Positions 15,857-24,323 are shown, numbered from the stretch's first letter. The stretch is DNA of 40,855 bases from Aneurinibacillus danicus (GCF_007991215.1 NZ_BJXX01000142.1:1-40855), one strand, 5' to 3'. Notes: generated by a model not told the origin, from the sequence alone. Numbers and translations: made by a program.

Positions 15857-16255
15857 CTAACCGTTCGAACGCTCCTGCAAACGCTGTAGCCATATGCGAA
15901 AAAATGATACATATGAGGGTAAGCGGCTATAAATTTCAAGTGATAAAGCTTCATTATATGTATGAACAGTTAAATTCCGGTCATCAACCATCTGCAAAGC
16001 GTCTATCGCCTCTTCTTCGTTCAGTAACTGAACCTCCCTGCAAGACCGAATCACACCCTTGGGAGACGCGACATCTACGCCTTCAATATCTAGCAACACC
16101 TGCTTGGCCGCTTTCCACATTGCTTCAAATGTATATTCAAAGCGCTGAATTGCCGCATCCCTTTCAATCGAAGACGGGGACTCAATCCGCATCACTTCTT
16201 CAAATGTCCCGAGCGCCTTCCGCGCCATATCCAAACGCTGTATTACCCTTTCCAT
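15857..16255 (-). CDS. hepT: HepT-like HEPN protein (nucleotidyltransferase substrate-binding family)
   Basis: A 132-residue all-helical HI0074-type HEPN protein. The motif R-x4-H followed by Tyr is intact (DDRNLTVHTYNE, about residues 91-102), which in HepT toxins forms the RNase site and contains the tyrosine that the partner modifies with AMP. The gene overlaps mntA by 13 bases, so the two are translationally coupled. GGAGGG lies six bases before the ATG. By family knowledge the pair is either a MntA/HepT toxin-antitoxin module, with HepT the ribonuclease, or a two-subunit nucleotidyltransferase. Confidence 0.85.
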   Translation of the reverse strand: MERVIQRLDMARKALGTFEEVMRIESPSSIERDAAIQRFEYTFEAMWKAAKQVLLDIEGVDVASPKGVIRSCREVQLLNEEEAIDALQMVDDRNLTVHTYNEALSLEIYSRLPSYVSFFRIWLQRLQERSNG

Positions 16256-16548
16256 ATGATTCCCTCCTGCTTTACTTTTTGCCGGAACACTTCGTCAGAA
16301 TGAGTTAAATCAACCACTTCTACTCGGTATGGGATATTCGACTCCTCAAGCGCCATCCGAATACGAGATAACGTTCCTTTGGGAAGAGGAACTGAATAAG
16401 CAACAGCTACGTCAATATCAGATGTCGCTCTTTCCCGTCCTCTCGCCCATGAACCAAACAAATACACAGTAGCATCTATATCCTGCAAGTAAGAAAGAAC
16501 GATTCGTTTTACTTCTTCTAATATGGTCTCTCTCTTCAAAGCGCGCAT
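16243..16548 (-). CDS. mntA: MntA-like minimal nucleotidyltransferase
   Basis: A 101-residue MNT-fold protein. The signature GS-x10-D-x-D is exact (GSWARGRERATSDIDVAV, about residues 32-49), giving two metal-binding aspartates, and a third acidic residue is likely in YRVEVVDL. MntA antitoxins add AMP residues to the active-site tyrosine of HepT and silence it. AGGGAAGAAC stands before the ATG at 16548. The gene is first in the two-gene unit with hepT; gene order antitoxin-toxin is the usual one. Confidence 0.87.
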   Translation of the reverse strand: MRALKRETILEEVKRIVLSYLQDIDATVYLFGSWARGRERATSDIDVAVAYSVPLPKGTLSRIRMALEESNIPYRVEVVDLTHSDEVFRQKVKQEGIIWKG

Positions 16549-16790
16549 GTTCTTCCCTGCCCTTCCTACGATTTACTTACAGTGTATTATATCCCTTTTT
16601 GTCATGCTATTCCATACAACTCGGTAATCTGCACGCTCACGGACCGTTCGTGTATGCTTTCGAAATAACTCATCCAGACTCTCCTCAACATAGCCGCTTC
16701 CCAAAAGCAGCGTCATCCTCTCTTAAATTTTTTTCGTCGCTGTATACAAAACTGAAGCTTCTTCGTTTTATTCATAGAAAGGAGAAAGAG

Positions 16791-17303
16791 ATGAACCATA
16801 ACGCCTTCAATCAAGCCTTAAAAGAAAAAAGCACGCTGATTTTCCGCTATCTGCTTAAAAACGGCGCCACAAAAAGCGATGCGGAAGACATCGTGCAGGA
16901 CACTCTGTATAAAGCGCTGTTATCCATTGATGCCATTCAACCGGAAAAGTTCGCATCCTGGCTGTTCCGCGTCGCGGTTAACCAGTATTACGATCTCTGC
17001 CGCAAACGGAAGCGGCGTCCCGAGCTTCCAATGGATTCTATTGTTCTCATCAGCCAGGGAGCGTTGGAAGACGAGCTGCTTAGAAAAGAAACGCGGAAAG
17101 AAATCTATGAAACGCTTGGTGAATTGAATCCCACCTATAAGCACGTGCTGCTGCTCAAGTACGACTTTGACCTGTCATACAAAGAAATCGCCGCTCTGCT
17201 GGACGTAAAAGAAGACACGGTCAAGACGTGGCTGCACCGGGCAAGAAACCAGTTCAAAAAAGCATATGAAAGGATGAATCAAAATGAAAGAGAAGGAACC
17301 TAA
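16791..17303 (+). CDS. ECF-type RNA polymerase sigma factor
   Basis: A 170-residue ECF sigma factor. Region 2 is seen in FRYLLKNGATKSDAEDIVQD and LYKALLSIDAIQPEKFASWL, with the promoter-melting segment FRVAVNQYYDLCRKRKRR. Region 4 is PTYKHVLLLKYDFDLSYKEI and DVKEDTVKTWLHRARNQFKK. The open frame extends 64 codons upstream, but the ATG at 16791 has AAAGGAG seven bases before it. It overlaps the following gene by 20 bases, and that gene encodes a membrane protein with a Sigma_reg architecture, so the two form a sigma/anti-sigma pair. I did not find a clear autoregulated promoter upstream. Confidence 0.9.
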   Translation: MNHNAFNQALKEKSTLIFRYLLKNGATKSDAEDIVQDTLYKALLSIDAIQPEKFASWLFRVAVNQYYDLCRKRKRRPELPMDSIVLISQGALEDELLRKETRKEIYETLGELNPTYKHVLLLKYDFDLSYKEIAALLDVKEDTVKTWLHRARNQFKKAYERMNQNEREGT

Positions 17304-18303
17304 CAACAAAGCTATACATACGGAAGAAGATATCCCGTCTCCGTTTGATAATCAGGACATCGCAGTGATTGTAAAAAAAGCCAGGCGCAAAACGCTGCTC
17401 CGCAATATCTTGATTTCGGCTATCGTCTCTCCTGTTGTTCTATTTTTTCTGTACATCGGCATCCTGCAAATTAACTACTATAAGAAAGATATGATGGATC
17501 GGGACCTGCTTACATTCAAACAAATTACCGACCCCAATGTGCATTCAGACATTCGGCCTTACCTTTACCGGCACGACCTTTTCAACGGAGAAGTCCATTA
17601 CCATACCTACAAAATAATTGAAGGACGTCCCGTAAGAGCGGAAGAAGAAGTGTACGAATATGGTGTGCTGGGAGGCTTCAGCCGGATTGACCGCTATGCG
17701 GAAGAATTCTTTGAATTGGAAGAAGCAAGCGAAAGTCCGGACGGCTCCCGTCATTATTATAGCTACGAAACCATGCAGCGCCAGATGCAATTCTACCATC
17801 CGAGCACGCAGTATCGCGGATATCTGAACGATTTCCCTTTGCTTGCTAAATATAAAGGAAAAGTAGCTGAGCTTGCCGTTTCATTTGACCGTCCTTATAC
17901 GGTAGCGGAGATTAAAGCCATGCTGCCGAAAGAAGCCCGTCCTGTCTGGTACCGGGTACAGACCTCCGATGCGGAAAAACCGCAGGAAAAAAATGATTCT
18001 CCGCAGCCGGAGCTCGCAGACCGCGTATACGGATTCGACGCGACTCCCGGAAATATCGCTCATGGCAACGGAACCGAAAAAGACTTCCTTCTTGCACTTG
18101 ATGCCGGTCTAAAAATAAAGGGCCGATATTACGATGAATACAAACGCATCTACGATTATATCAGCCATGGAAAAGAAAAGCCGACCCCTGCGGATGTCAA
18201 AATTATTGGTGTCGTCGTCACCGGCACGACTGAAGGATTGCTGTCGCTTAAAGGTAAGCCGTATGTGAAAGCAGCCGTCCTGGGTGCTATGACCGATCAA
18301 TAA
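17284..18303 (+). CDS. Membrane anti-sigma factor (Sigma_reg_N/C type)
   Basis: A 339-residue protein with a cytosolic head of about 40 residues (FDNQDIAVIVKKARRKTLLR), one membrane span at about 40-62 (NILISAIVSPVVLFFLYIGI) and a large extracytoplasmic domain. The head and the C-terminal part (LLALDAGLKIKGRYYDEYKR ... VVVTGTTEGLLSL) agree with the Sigma_reg_N and Sigma_reg_C families, which regulate ECF sigma factors. It overlaps the sigma gene by 20 bases, which favours balanced synthesis. The signal sensed is unknown. An intrinsic terminator follows. Confidence 0.8.
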   Translation: MKEKEPNNKAIHTEEDIPSPFDNQDIAVIVKKARRKTLLRNILISAIVSPVVLFFLYIGILQINYYKKDMMDRDLLTFKQITDPNVHSDIRPYLYRHDLFNGEVHYHTYKIIEGRPVRAEEEVYEYGVLGGFSRIDRYAEEFFELEEASESPDGSRHYYSYETMQRQMQFYHPSTQYRGYLNDFPLLAKYKGKVAELAVSFDRPYTVAEIKAMLPKEARPVWYRVQTSDAEKPQEKNDSPQPELADRVYGFDATPGNIAHGNGTEKDFLLALDAGLKIKGRYYDEYKRIYDYISHGKEKPTPADVKIIGVVVTGTTEGLLSLKGKPYVKAAVLGAMTDQ

Positions 18304-18312
18304 ACCGTGCGT

Positions 18313-18355
18313 AAAGGAGCTGTGCGTGCTTTCATGCCAGCTCTTTGTTCTTTTT
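18313..18355 (+). terminator. Intrinsic terminator of the sigma/anti-sigma unit
   Basis: AAAGGAGCTG pairs with CAGCTCTTT, followed by GTTCTTTTT. The hairpin overlaps the last codons of the convergent oxidoreductase gene. Confidence 0.65.
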
Positions 18356-18937
18356 ATACCAGGAAAAATACTTTACAACAGTTTGCTTTACGTCCTCGAG
18401 CCATTCCCGTCTTTGTTCCGGAGTGCTGACGATGACTTCTTTGTACATTTTGCGGTGGAACGTCTCTACGCCGCAGAATTCAAATGTACACTTGCCCCAG
18501 AGCCATCCAAGCGGGTCGCCGTAGATATTAACCTCGATTTCTTCGGGCGTGTTGGATGTGTTAAATACAAGTGCTGTTTTTCCTTTCAACAAGCCGATAG
18601 GTTGCCCTTCTACGGTGAACTTGTACGCAATTCCTACCCGCAGTACCCGATCCATCCACCCTTTCATCATCGCTGGCGGCTGTCCCCACCAGTTCGGATG
18701 AATGATGATGATTCCGTCCGCTTCGGTAAGCTCCGCACAATGCTTTTGAATAATCGGGTCTACTTCTCCGTCGCTGTCGATTTCTTCGGGTGGAAGAAGC
18801 GGATCAAATTTTTCCTGGTATAAGTCATGGTAGATGACTTCGTGGTTCAGTTCTTTAAGAGTATATAGTACCGTCTTGGCTATGGCATGGTTAAAGCTTC
18901 CCTGCTTTGGATGTGCTAGAATTACAAGTATTTTCAT
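18332..18937 (-). CDS. NAD(P)H oxidoreductase, flavodoxin-like fold (MdaB/YwrO/KefF-type)
   Basis: A 201-residue Flavodoxin_2 protein. The N-terminus MKILVILAHPKQGSFNHAIA is the FMN phosphate-binding segment, and IIIIHPNWWGQPPAMMKGWM is the conserved isoalloxazine loop (HPxWW-x-PA-x-KG). Such enzymes carry out two-electron reduction of quinones or nitro-aromatics with NAD(P)H, protecting from redox cycling; some are ancillary subunits of K+ efflux systems, but no such channel gene is near. It is convergent with the anti-sigma gene; their 3' ends are 28 bases apart. Confidence 0.87.
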   Translation of the reverse strand: MKILVILAHPKQGSFNHAIAKTVLYTLKELNHEVIYHDLYQEKFDPLLPPEEIDSDGEVDPIIQKHCAELTEADGIIIIHPNWWGQPPAMMKGWMDRVLRVGIAYKFTVEGQPIGLLKGKTALVFNTSNTPEEIEVNIYGDPLGWLWGKCTFEFCGVETFHRKMYKEVIVSTPEQRREWLEDVKQTVVKYFSWYKKNKELA

Positions 18938-19083
18938 ACTTTCTCCCTTCCTATGGAAACATATGGATTTTAAGGTTGTCTTTTCAGTTTGGCAGGCGAT
19001 TTCTCAATGTCATTCAAGAAGGAAGATTTTATCACCTATATGAACTTCACCTGTCTTTATAACAGAAGCATAAAGACATTGTT

Positions 19084-19530
19084 TTAACCGAAGATTGCTT
19101 TGACCTGATTTAATTCTTCCAAGGCCTGGGGTTCTATTTTTAGTGTGCAAGTTCGTTCGCCAGTACCTCCGTAAATAAAGGGATAATGATATAGGTATTT
19201 GTCTATAACACAAGGTAATACAAGACCGATCAAAGGCACGCTACCGACTTCAAATCCTGTTACTTTCTGAACTTCTTTCCTCGATGCTAATTTGACCTGG
19301 CTACAGCCCAGAATTTCTGCTATTTCATCAAAATTCACTTTCCCACGATTCCCTGACACAATTAACGAAAAGAATCCTTTATCCGTTTTTATTATCAATG
19401 TTGGAGCTGTTTGTCCTATTTCAATTCCGAAATAATCGGCTCCATCCTGTGCCGAAATAATAGGCTTTTCATGTTGAATTAACTCATATGAAAATTTGCT
19501 TTTACCTAAAATGGCTTTTAATTGTTCCAT
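19084..19530 (-). CDS. YbaK/EbsC-type aminoacyl-tRNA deacylase
   Basis: A 148-residue protein of the YbaK/ProX superfamily, whose members hydrolyse mischarged aminoacyl-tRNAs in trans. Visible segments are YELIQHEKPIISAQDGADYF, LIIKTDKGFFSLIVSGNRGK (with the catalytic-type lysine region), ASRKEVQKVTGFEVGSVPLI and a C-terminal GGTGERTCTLKI. The longer open frame begins 25 codons upstream, but the ATG at 19530 follows GGGGGTGTGTGG and matches the family N-terminus. Substrate (Cys-tRNA-Pro, Ala-tRNA-Pro or other) not predictable. Single gene. Confidence 0.83.
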   Translation of the reverse strand: MEQLKAILGKSKFSYELIQHEKPIISAQDGADYFGIEIGQTAPTLIIKTDKGFFSLIVSGNRGKVNFDEIAEILGCSQVKLASRKEVQKVTGFEVGSVPLIGLVLPCVIDKYLYHYPFIYGGTGERTCTLKIEPQALEELNQVKAIFG

Positions 19531-19913
19531 CCACACACCCCCATGGTAAATATTAACATAATAATCGGATAAAAATGTACATCTAAAATGAAAACTATTT
19601 AACATTTGTGCTCAATAGTCGAATACGTGAAATGCAGAAAATAAATTGCATCACAATTGGCCTGTAGCTGACAATCAGTTTGGTCGTTAGTCAAATACAG
19701 CAGTTACTCGAAGCCGAAGATAAAGCCTATGTAATTACAGATAAAAAGGGAGCCGATATTGTCCATTCCCCTTTTTATCCTCCCTACTATCCAATTCCTC
19801 GTCACGCCAAAAAATGAGGGCTGCTTCCCTCAATGTTACTCCGCCACTCTGGTTGTATTCTTCAATCGTTGCCATATGAAACAATCGACCAGAAATCAAA
19901 TTAAATAAATATC
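19531..19913. other. Non-coding stretch with a possible gene fragment
   Basis: No intact gene. A plus-strand frame of about 50 codons ending at a TGA at 19817 reads QIQQLLEAEDKAYVITDKKG and ends with YPPYYPIPRHAKK. It has coding-like composition but no start site and no recognised family, so it may be a decayed gene end. The rest is A+T-rich without clear structure. Confidence 0.35.
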
Positions 19914-19941
19914 TGATAAATATATTTACAAATATTTATCA
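19914..19941 (+). promoter_or_regulatory. Perfect palindrome overlapping a promoter (candidate operator)
   Basis: TGATAAATAT (19914-19923) and ATATTTATCA (19932-19941) are exact inverted repeats with an 8-base centre ATTTACAA that contains most of the -35 hexamer of the promoter at 19925-19953. This geometry is typical of a repressor site for a dimeric regulator. Confidence 0.5.
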
Positions 19942-19953
19942 ATGAGATACAAT
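19925..19953 (+). promoter_or_regulatory. Sigma-A promoter of the PUA/EVE-like gene
   Basis: TTTACA at 19925-19930, a 17-base spacer and TACAAT at 19948-19953, about 48 bases before the ATG at 20001. Confidence 0.6.
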
Positions 19954-20000
19954 ACAAATATCACAAATATATTATTAATATATTCAAGGAGTTGAGCTTA

Positions 20001-20609
20001 ATGAACCGAAACGTCTGGCTGTTAAGACCAAAACCACATGGCACTGACCAAATGGATTACTTCCTGGAGAATGATTGTATTGCAATCGGATATCCTGTTG
20101 GTCAACCACTTGACGACTGTAGCTACTCCGAAATAAAGAAGTTGTTGGAAGCCCATAAATGGGAAGGTGGTTTAAGTAACGTAAACATTCTTGTTCGTGA
20201 GATGAAGCCACATGATATTGTAGTTGTTCCATACGAAAGCAAAATTTACTTTGCGGAAGTCACAAGCGAATACAAATACGTTCCAGAATTTGATGAAGAT
20301 AAAAAAGGTTCTGGTTTCCCTCATCAACGTGAGGTAAAATGGGCATTTAATAAACAACCCATCTCCAGAAACGACTTACCATCTGCACTTAGGGATTCAT
20401 TGCAATATCCTGGTGCTGTGGCAAGCTTAACCAAACATCTTGATATTGTACTGGATATCATGAATGAGTCTGAAAAACATGTCCAACTCAACAACGATCT
20501 ACTCGAAGCAAAGAAGAAAGCTATTCAGCTGTTAGTAGAGACAATAAATAACACTGAACTGGAAATAGAGCATCGTTTGCGTGCTGTAGAGATTCTATTA
20601 AAAAACTAG
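20001..20609 (+). CDS. Restriction-related protein with N-terminal PUA/EVE-like domain, no nuclease domain
   Basis: A 202-residue protein. The first 150 residues (VWLLRPKPHGTDQMDYFLEN, CIAIGYPVG, MKPHDIVVVPYESKIYFAEV, GFPHQREVKWAFNKQPISR) match in pattern the N-terminal domain of Mrr-like restriction endonucleases and related defence proteins, which has a PUA/EVE-like fold thought to read modified bases. The usual C-terminal nuclease domain is absent; instead residues about 150-202 form a charged helical tail (EAKKKAIQLLVETINNTELE). ATG at 20001 follows AAGGAG by nine bases; the TTG at 19992 is too close to the same site. The gene stands alone between terminators and has a clear promoter with a palindrome. 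Function could be modified-DNA binding or regulation; this is inference. Confidence 0.65.
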   Translation: MNRNVWLLRPKPHGTDQMDYFLENDCIAIGYPVGQPLDDCSYSEIKKLLEAHKWEGGLSNVNILVREMKPHDIVVVPYESKIYFAEVTSEYKYVPEFDEDKKGSGFPHQREVKWAFNKQPISRNDLPSALRDSLQYPGAVASLTKHLDIVLDIMNESEKHVQLNNDLLEAKKKAIQLLVETINNTELEIEHRLRAVEILLKN

Positions 20610-20615
20610 AAATAA

Positions 20616-20649
20616 AAAACTGAACCACCACATCGGACAGTTCAGTTTT
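20616..20649. terminator. Bidirectional intrinsic terminator
   Basis: Perfect 10-bp stem AAAACTGAAC/GTTCAGTTTT seven bases after the stop codon of the PUA/EVE-like gene. Confidence 0.85.
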
Positions 20650-20693
20650 ATAACAACATTAATTATAGACAGGCAATGGAACGCTTTGGAATC

Positions 20694-20732
20694 AAAGAAT
20701 CCTCACTGATATCAAACCAGTGAGGATTCTTT
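20694..20732. terminator. Bidirectional intrinsic terminator of the chemoreceptor gene
   Basis: Perfect 15-bp stem from AAAGAATCCTCACTG to CAGTGAGGATTCTTT with a 9-base loop, four bases after the chemoreceptor stop codon. Confidence 0.85.
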
Positions 20733-20736
20733 TATA

Positions 20737-22422
20737 CTAAACTTTGAATTTATTTATAACTTCTTGTAAATCCTGAGCCATTTTACTTAAAGCTTCCGCT
20801 GAGGATGATACTTCCTCCATTGAGGCATTTTGTTCTTCTGCTGAAGCAGCCACGTTCTGTGCATTTCCTGCAGATTGTTCAGCAATATGAGCTACACCTT
20901 CCATCATTTCCACCATACTTTGTGAGCTTGAATTAACTTGTTCTACAATAGCAGACACCTCTTGGGATTCGGCAGCTATCTGTTCAATTGACTTTACAAT
21001 GTCTCTGAAGGCTTCACCAGTTTGATGAACCATTTTAATCCCCTCTTTAACGACGGTCGTACCATCATTCATAGATTGAACAGCTTTTTCTGCTTCTGTT
21101 TGCACCTCTTGGATGAGATCACGAATTTGACCTGCTGCGTGACCAGACTGTTCAGCTAACTTCCGAACTTCATCGGCAACTACAGCAAACCCTCGTCCCT
21201 GTTCCCCTGCCCGTGCAGCTTCTATCGCAGCATTTAAAGCTAATAAGTTAGTTTGATCAGCAATCTGTGTAATCAATTCAACGATTTGACCAATTTCTTC
21301 TGATTTTTCACCAAGGGCGTTAACAACCTCTGCCGTTTCACTTACAGAATGTTGTACAAGATTTATTTGTTCAATAGTCTGGGTAACCACTGTATTTCCA
21401 ACGTTTGCTTTATCATTCGCAGTAGTCGTTAAATCTGCAACGGATTGAATAGAGGATGCAGCCTGATTCATTCCTCTTGAGATTTCAGTGACCGCTTGAG
21501 TAACTTCGGTAGCATTGGAAACTTGTTTTTCTGAGCCTACTGCCACCTCTTGAATGGCGATTGAAATTTGTTCTGTCGCTTTACTGGTCTGTTCAGCACT
21601 TGCAGATAGCTCTTCCGAAGTTGCTGCTACTTGTTCGGCATTTAAACCAACCTGGCGAATTAACTGGCGAAGGTTCATCTTCATTTGGTTAAAGGAATTC
21701 GTCAGATTACCAATTTCGTCCCGATTTTTCACCTTAATGTCATCTTGAGTTAGATCGCCCGATGCAATTTTTTCTGCCGCTTCTGCCAAAGATAAAATTG
21801 GCTTTGTAATCATTCGAGTAATAATTATTCCTATTAAGATTGCCAAAGCAAAAGCAACTATACTGAAGATAAGAACCGTTGTGATAACGGAATGAACCAT
21901 TTCAGAGTTTGTTTTACTTCCTTCCTCCATTTGTTTTCTTTGATCATGTGCTATTTTGTCGGCTATATCTCTTATTTCTCTTGCTAATGGAGTTACTACT
22001 TCAGCAGAAAATCGTTGAGCTTCTTCTTTATTGGTTTGCATCAAGGTAATGACTTCATCTGACTTACTTTTAAACTCTTCATTCAATGCGGCAAGCTTTT
22101 TTAGTGAATCTTTGTCTTCTGTACGATGAACTAAATTGTTTGTAGTTTCGATTTGTTCGTTTATATGGGCAATAGATTGTGATAAAACATCCACCGCCCC
22201 TTCTTCCTGTAATAATATACTCCGTAAAGCAGCGATTTCTCGTGAAGCACTGATTTGTATATCCTTTGCACTTAACAAAATAACCACCCGACGATCAACC
22301 AAATCTGAATAGGAATCGTCCACCTTCTGTAAGTAGTAATACGATAGAAAACTAATAATTCCAAGAAGAATTGCAACACTTAAGAATCCACTCATCAACT
22401 TTTTTCCAATTGTAAAATTCAT
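20737..22422 (-). CDS. Methyl-accepting chemotaxis protein (4HB sensor type)
   Basis: A 561-residue chemoreceptor. The first span is near residues 9-29 ([20 protein letters not shown]). An extracytoplasmic four-helix-bundle sensor of about 150 residues contains [16 protein letters not shown]. The second span is [20 protein letters not shown], followed by a HAMP domain ([20 protein letters not shown]) and a long signalling domain whose hairpin tip [20 protein letters not shown] and [19 protein letters not shown] are exact family signatures that contact CheA and CheW. ATG at 22422 follows GGGGTG by six bases; the frame continues 19 codons upstream without support. Ligand unknown. No other chemotaxis gene is in the window. 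Confidence 0.95.
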   Translation of the reverse strand: MNFTIGKKLMSGFLSVAILLGIISFLSYYYLQKVDDSYSDLVDRRVVILLSAKDIQISASREIAALRSILLQEEGAVDVLSQSIAHINEQIETTNNLVHRTEDKDSLKKLAALNEEFKSKSDEVITLMQTNKEEAQRFSAEVVTPLAREIRDIADKIAHDQRKQMEEGSKTNSEMVHSVITTVLIFSIVAFALAILIGIIITRMITKPILSLAEAAEKIASGDLTQDDIKVKNRDEIGNLTNSFNQMKMNLRQLIRQVGLNAEQVAATSEELSASAEQTSKATEQISIAIQEVAVGSEKQVSNATEVTQAVTEISRGMNQAASSIQSVADLTTTANDKANVGNTVVTQTIEQINLVQHSVSETAEVVNALGEKSEEIGQIVELITQIADQTNLLALNAAIEAARAGEQGRGFAVVADEVRKLAEQSGHAAGQIRDLIQEVQTEAEKAVQSMNDGTTVVKEGIKMVHQTGEAFRDIVKSIEQIAAESQEVSAIVEQVNSSSQSMVEMMEGVAHIAEQSAGNAQNVAASAEEQNASMEEVSSSAEALSKMAQDLQEVINKFKV

Positions 22423-22484
22423 TTGCAACACCCCGTTATTCATTATTAACAAAATCTTCTTCCCTTTTGCTATAGGCAACTAAA

Positions 22485-22617
22485 GCCACCATGGCCGATT
22501 AGCCACAAGCCCTGCCATGAAAATGACGGAAAGGGTGGCTGACTTTTGTGGTACGAAGAAAAAAAGAGAAGAGAACGAGAGGATGATTTCAATGGGGAAA
22601 AAGGCGACCGCCTTTTT
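22485..22617 (+). ncRNA. Structured repeat element, copy B, with terminator
   Basis: Plus strand: GCCACC (22485-22490) can pair with GGTGGC (22534-22539). The competing TTAGCCAC (22499-22506) can pair with GTGGCTGA (22535-22542) over 8 bp including one G-U. Then follow the conserved CTGACTTTTGTGGTACGAAG and an ACGAGAGGATGA block. It ends in the intrinsic terminator AAAAAGGC-GACC-GCCTTTTT (22598-22617). The nearest plus-strand coding sequence downstream is a broken Hsp70 fragment at 22929. The minus-strand open frame over this region (22480-22761) is a shadow. Confidence 0.65.
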
Positions 22618-22928
22618 CTTCTTAGATCTTTGTTCCTCTCCCCTCCCTTCTTTCTTTATTTCATGACTTTCATAGAAAAAAATGGCTACTTCCGATAAAA
22701 ATGGAATAGCCATCGCCTTATTATTATAAGGGTATTCGGCAACCTGGCGATCATAGTTCAATAGTTCATCGGAACGACAGACCCATGGCTTTGCGTCCTC
22801 ACCTTTCGATGAGTTTGCCTTTATCGGATAATTCTATTAAGATAAATTACTTATTATCAGTTCTATAGTAATTAAAGTGTATTGAAACTTCAACAAAACT
22901 CTATGAAATCCTGCTTATAGGTAGCTCC

Positions 22929-23145
22929 ATGCGCATTCCGCGCAATACGACCATTCCTGTAACGAGAACTGAAAGGTTCCATACGGTGTATCCAGGTCAG
23001 ACGGCTGTATCGATTGAAATCTATCAAGGGGAACACGAGCGGGTAAAATATAACCATTCACTGAGAGAGTTTCTGTTGGAAGGAATTCCAGCAATCCATG
23101 AAAAAGCGGAGAAAATCGATGTCATGTTCCGCTTCTGGGAGGGCA
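22929..23145 (+). pseudogene. Hsp70 (DnaK/HscC-like) fragment
   Basis: The frame reads IPRNTTIPVTRTERFHTVYP, then GQTAVSIEIYQGEHERVKYN, LREFLLEGIPA and EKIDVMFRFWE. This is the start of the Hsp70 substrate-binding domain (compare the universal IPRNTxIP ... QTAVxIxVxQGE ... IPxA). The nucleotide-binding domain and the rest of the substrate-binding domain are missing. At about 23146 the sequence changes into a transposase-like reading, so the gene was cut by insertion and deletion. It is divergent from host DnaK consensus, closer to accessory HscC-type chaperones. Confidence 0.7.
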
Positions 23146-23453
23146 AATTTGACCCCAAAAAAAGCCTCTTTTTTTCTAATATGTACGGATACGGGCCTGG
23201 ATGTCGTGACCGCCTTGCGTAATTACACCATACGCTGGCAAATTGAAGTGGGATATGGACAGTCTACTAATAAAGCAACGCTTACTTAAGCAGAATTGCT
23301 TAACGCTCGCTCCCAGTTGATGACTGTCCTTTATTGTTCGGTTCACCATCTGAATGGGGTAAAACAGAATATTCTTGCACATTACCGTACAATCAAAAAC
23401 CAACCGACTTATTGTCTTAACCAGCAAATGACCGCGATCGTTCATAATAGTTC
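23146..23453 (+). pseudogene. Transposase C-terminal remnant (DDE type)
   Basis: After a frame change the sequence reads KKASFFLICTDTGLDVVTAL and RNYTIRWQIEVGY, matching the last catalytic region of IS4/IS701-like transposases (STDxxLxxxxIxxxYxxRWxIE). An in-frame TAA at 23287 interrupts it, and the frame continues AELLNARSQLMTVLYCSVHH to NQQMTAIVHNSS. Its 3' end overlaps the end of the LysR gene on the other strand. No inverted repeats recognised. Confidence 0.6.
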
Positions 23454-24323
23454 CTGTTTGAGATATTGATATAATTTTGAACTCGCCAGATTCAACGGAT
23501 AATCTGATGTTTTGCAGAGTATTCCAAAAGTCATGTCTATGAGACTGCTGCCACTCATAGTCCGTACTGTTGTTCCAGCAGGAACTGGATTCAAGACAAT
23601 CAATGGCAAAAGGGCTATACCTAATCCGCTTTCGACATAGTATTTCAAAGCAGTCATACTCCCAATCTCCATCGTGTCCACTGGAATGTTCCCCGATTCC
23701 TTCAATACCATCTCAAGTTTTCTGCGGTATGGACAGGTTGCTGACGTAATGAGCAGACGATTTCCTCGGATATCATCCGGTTCAATAGCCGCCTTTTGAG
23801 CAAGCGGATGGCTCTCCGGCATCAATACCGCAAACTCTTCCTTAAATAAAGGTTCAAAATAGAAATCGGTTCCCGGATCCGGTGCAGAACATAGCGCAAA
23901 ATCAATATCTCCTCTTAGAAGTCGATCACTCAATGTTGGTGTATTTGCAACGTCCACAGAGATACGAATTTTCGGAAAACGAGATAAAAACCTCTTCAAA
24001 ACACCTGGCAATCGATGACTGGCAGTTGGCTCTGTCACACCTAAACGAATATTTCCCGCTTCTCCCAATTGTAAATCTGACATATTTGTCTGTAATTGTT
24101 CCATATTCTTTACAATTTGCAAACTTTGTTCGTGAAACAGTCTGCCTGCCTCAGTTAACCGAAATTTTTTACCGCGTTCAATCAACTGTACGCCCAAGTC
24201 AGATTCGAGCTTCTGGATTTGCATCGTGACGGTGGATTGAGCATAATTCATTTCTCTGGCTGCACGGTTAAAACTCCCATATTTAACGATCATTTGAAAC
24301 GTTTTTAATGTTTTAAAGTCCAT
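23442..24323 (-). CDS. LysR family transcriptional regulator
   Basis: A 293-residue LysR-type regulator. The N-terminal helix-turn-helix is LKTFQMIVKYGSFNRAAREM followed by NYAQSTVTMQIQKLESDLGV; the co-inducer domain spans residues about 90-290 (LRGDIDFALCSAPDPGTDFY and YYVESGLGIALLPLIVL). It is divergent from the SDR gene with 127 bases between, the classical layout of a LysR regulator and its target. A candidate site of T-N11-A type lies at 24345-24359. The C-terminal codons overlap transposase debris, but the length is normal, so the gene seems intact. Effector unknown. Confidence 0.93.
   Translation of the reverse strand: MDFKTLKTFQMIVKYGSFNRAAREMNYAQSTVTMQIQKLESDLGVQLIERGKKFRLTEAGRLFHEQSLQIVKNMEQLQTNMSDLQLGEAGNIRLGVTEPTASHRLPGVLKRFLSRFPKIRISVDVANTPTLSDRLLRGDIDFALCSAPDPGTDFYFEPLFKEEFAVLMPESHPLAQKAAIEPDDIRGNRLLITSATCPYRRKLEMVLKESGNIPVDTMEIGSMTALKYYVESGLGIALLPLIVLNPVPAGTTVRTMSGSSLIDMTFGILCKTSDYPLNLASSKLYQYLKQELL

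Noticed and set aside
16599-16790. Longer N-terminus for the ECF sigma factor
   Set aside because: The ATG at 16791 has an excellent ribosome binding site and the protein then matches the family length.
22485-22617. Cyclic di-AMP (ydaO) or cyclic di-GMP (GEMM) riboswitch for the repeat element
   Set aside because: The conserved core strings of both classes (for example ACCCGACAGCTAAC or GGGACGCAAAGCC) are not present.
22480-22761. 93-codon minus-strand frame as a gene
   Set aside because: It lies antisense to repeat element B, has no ribosome binding site and its sequence follows from the element and terminator.
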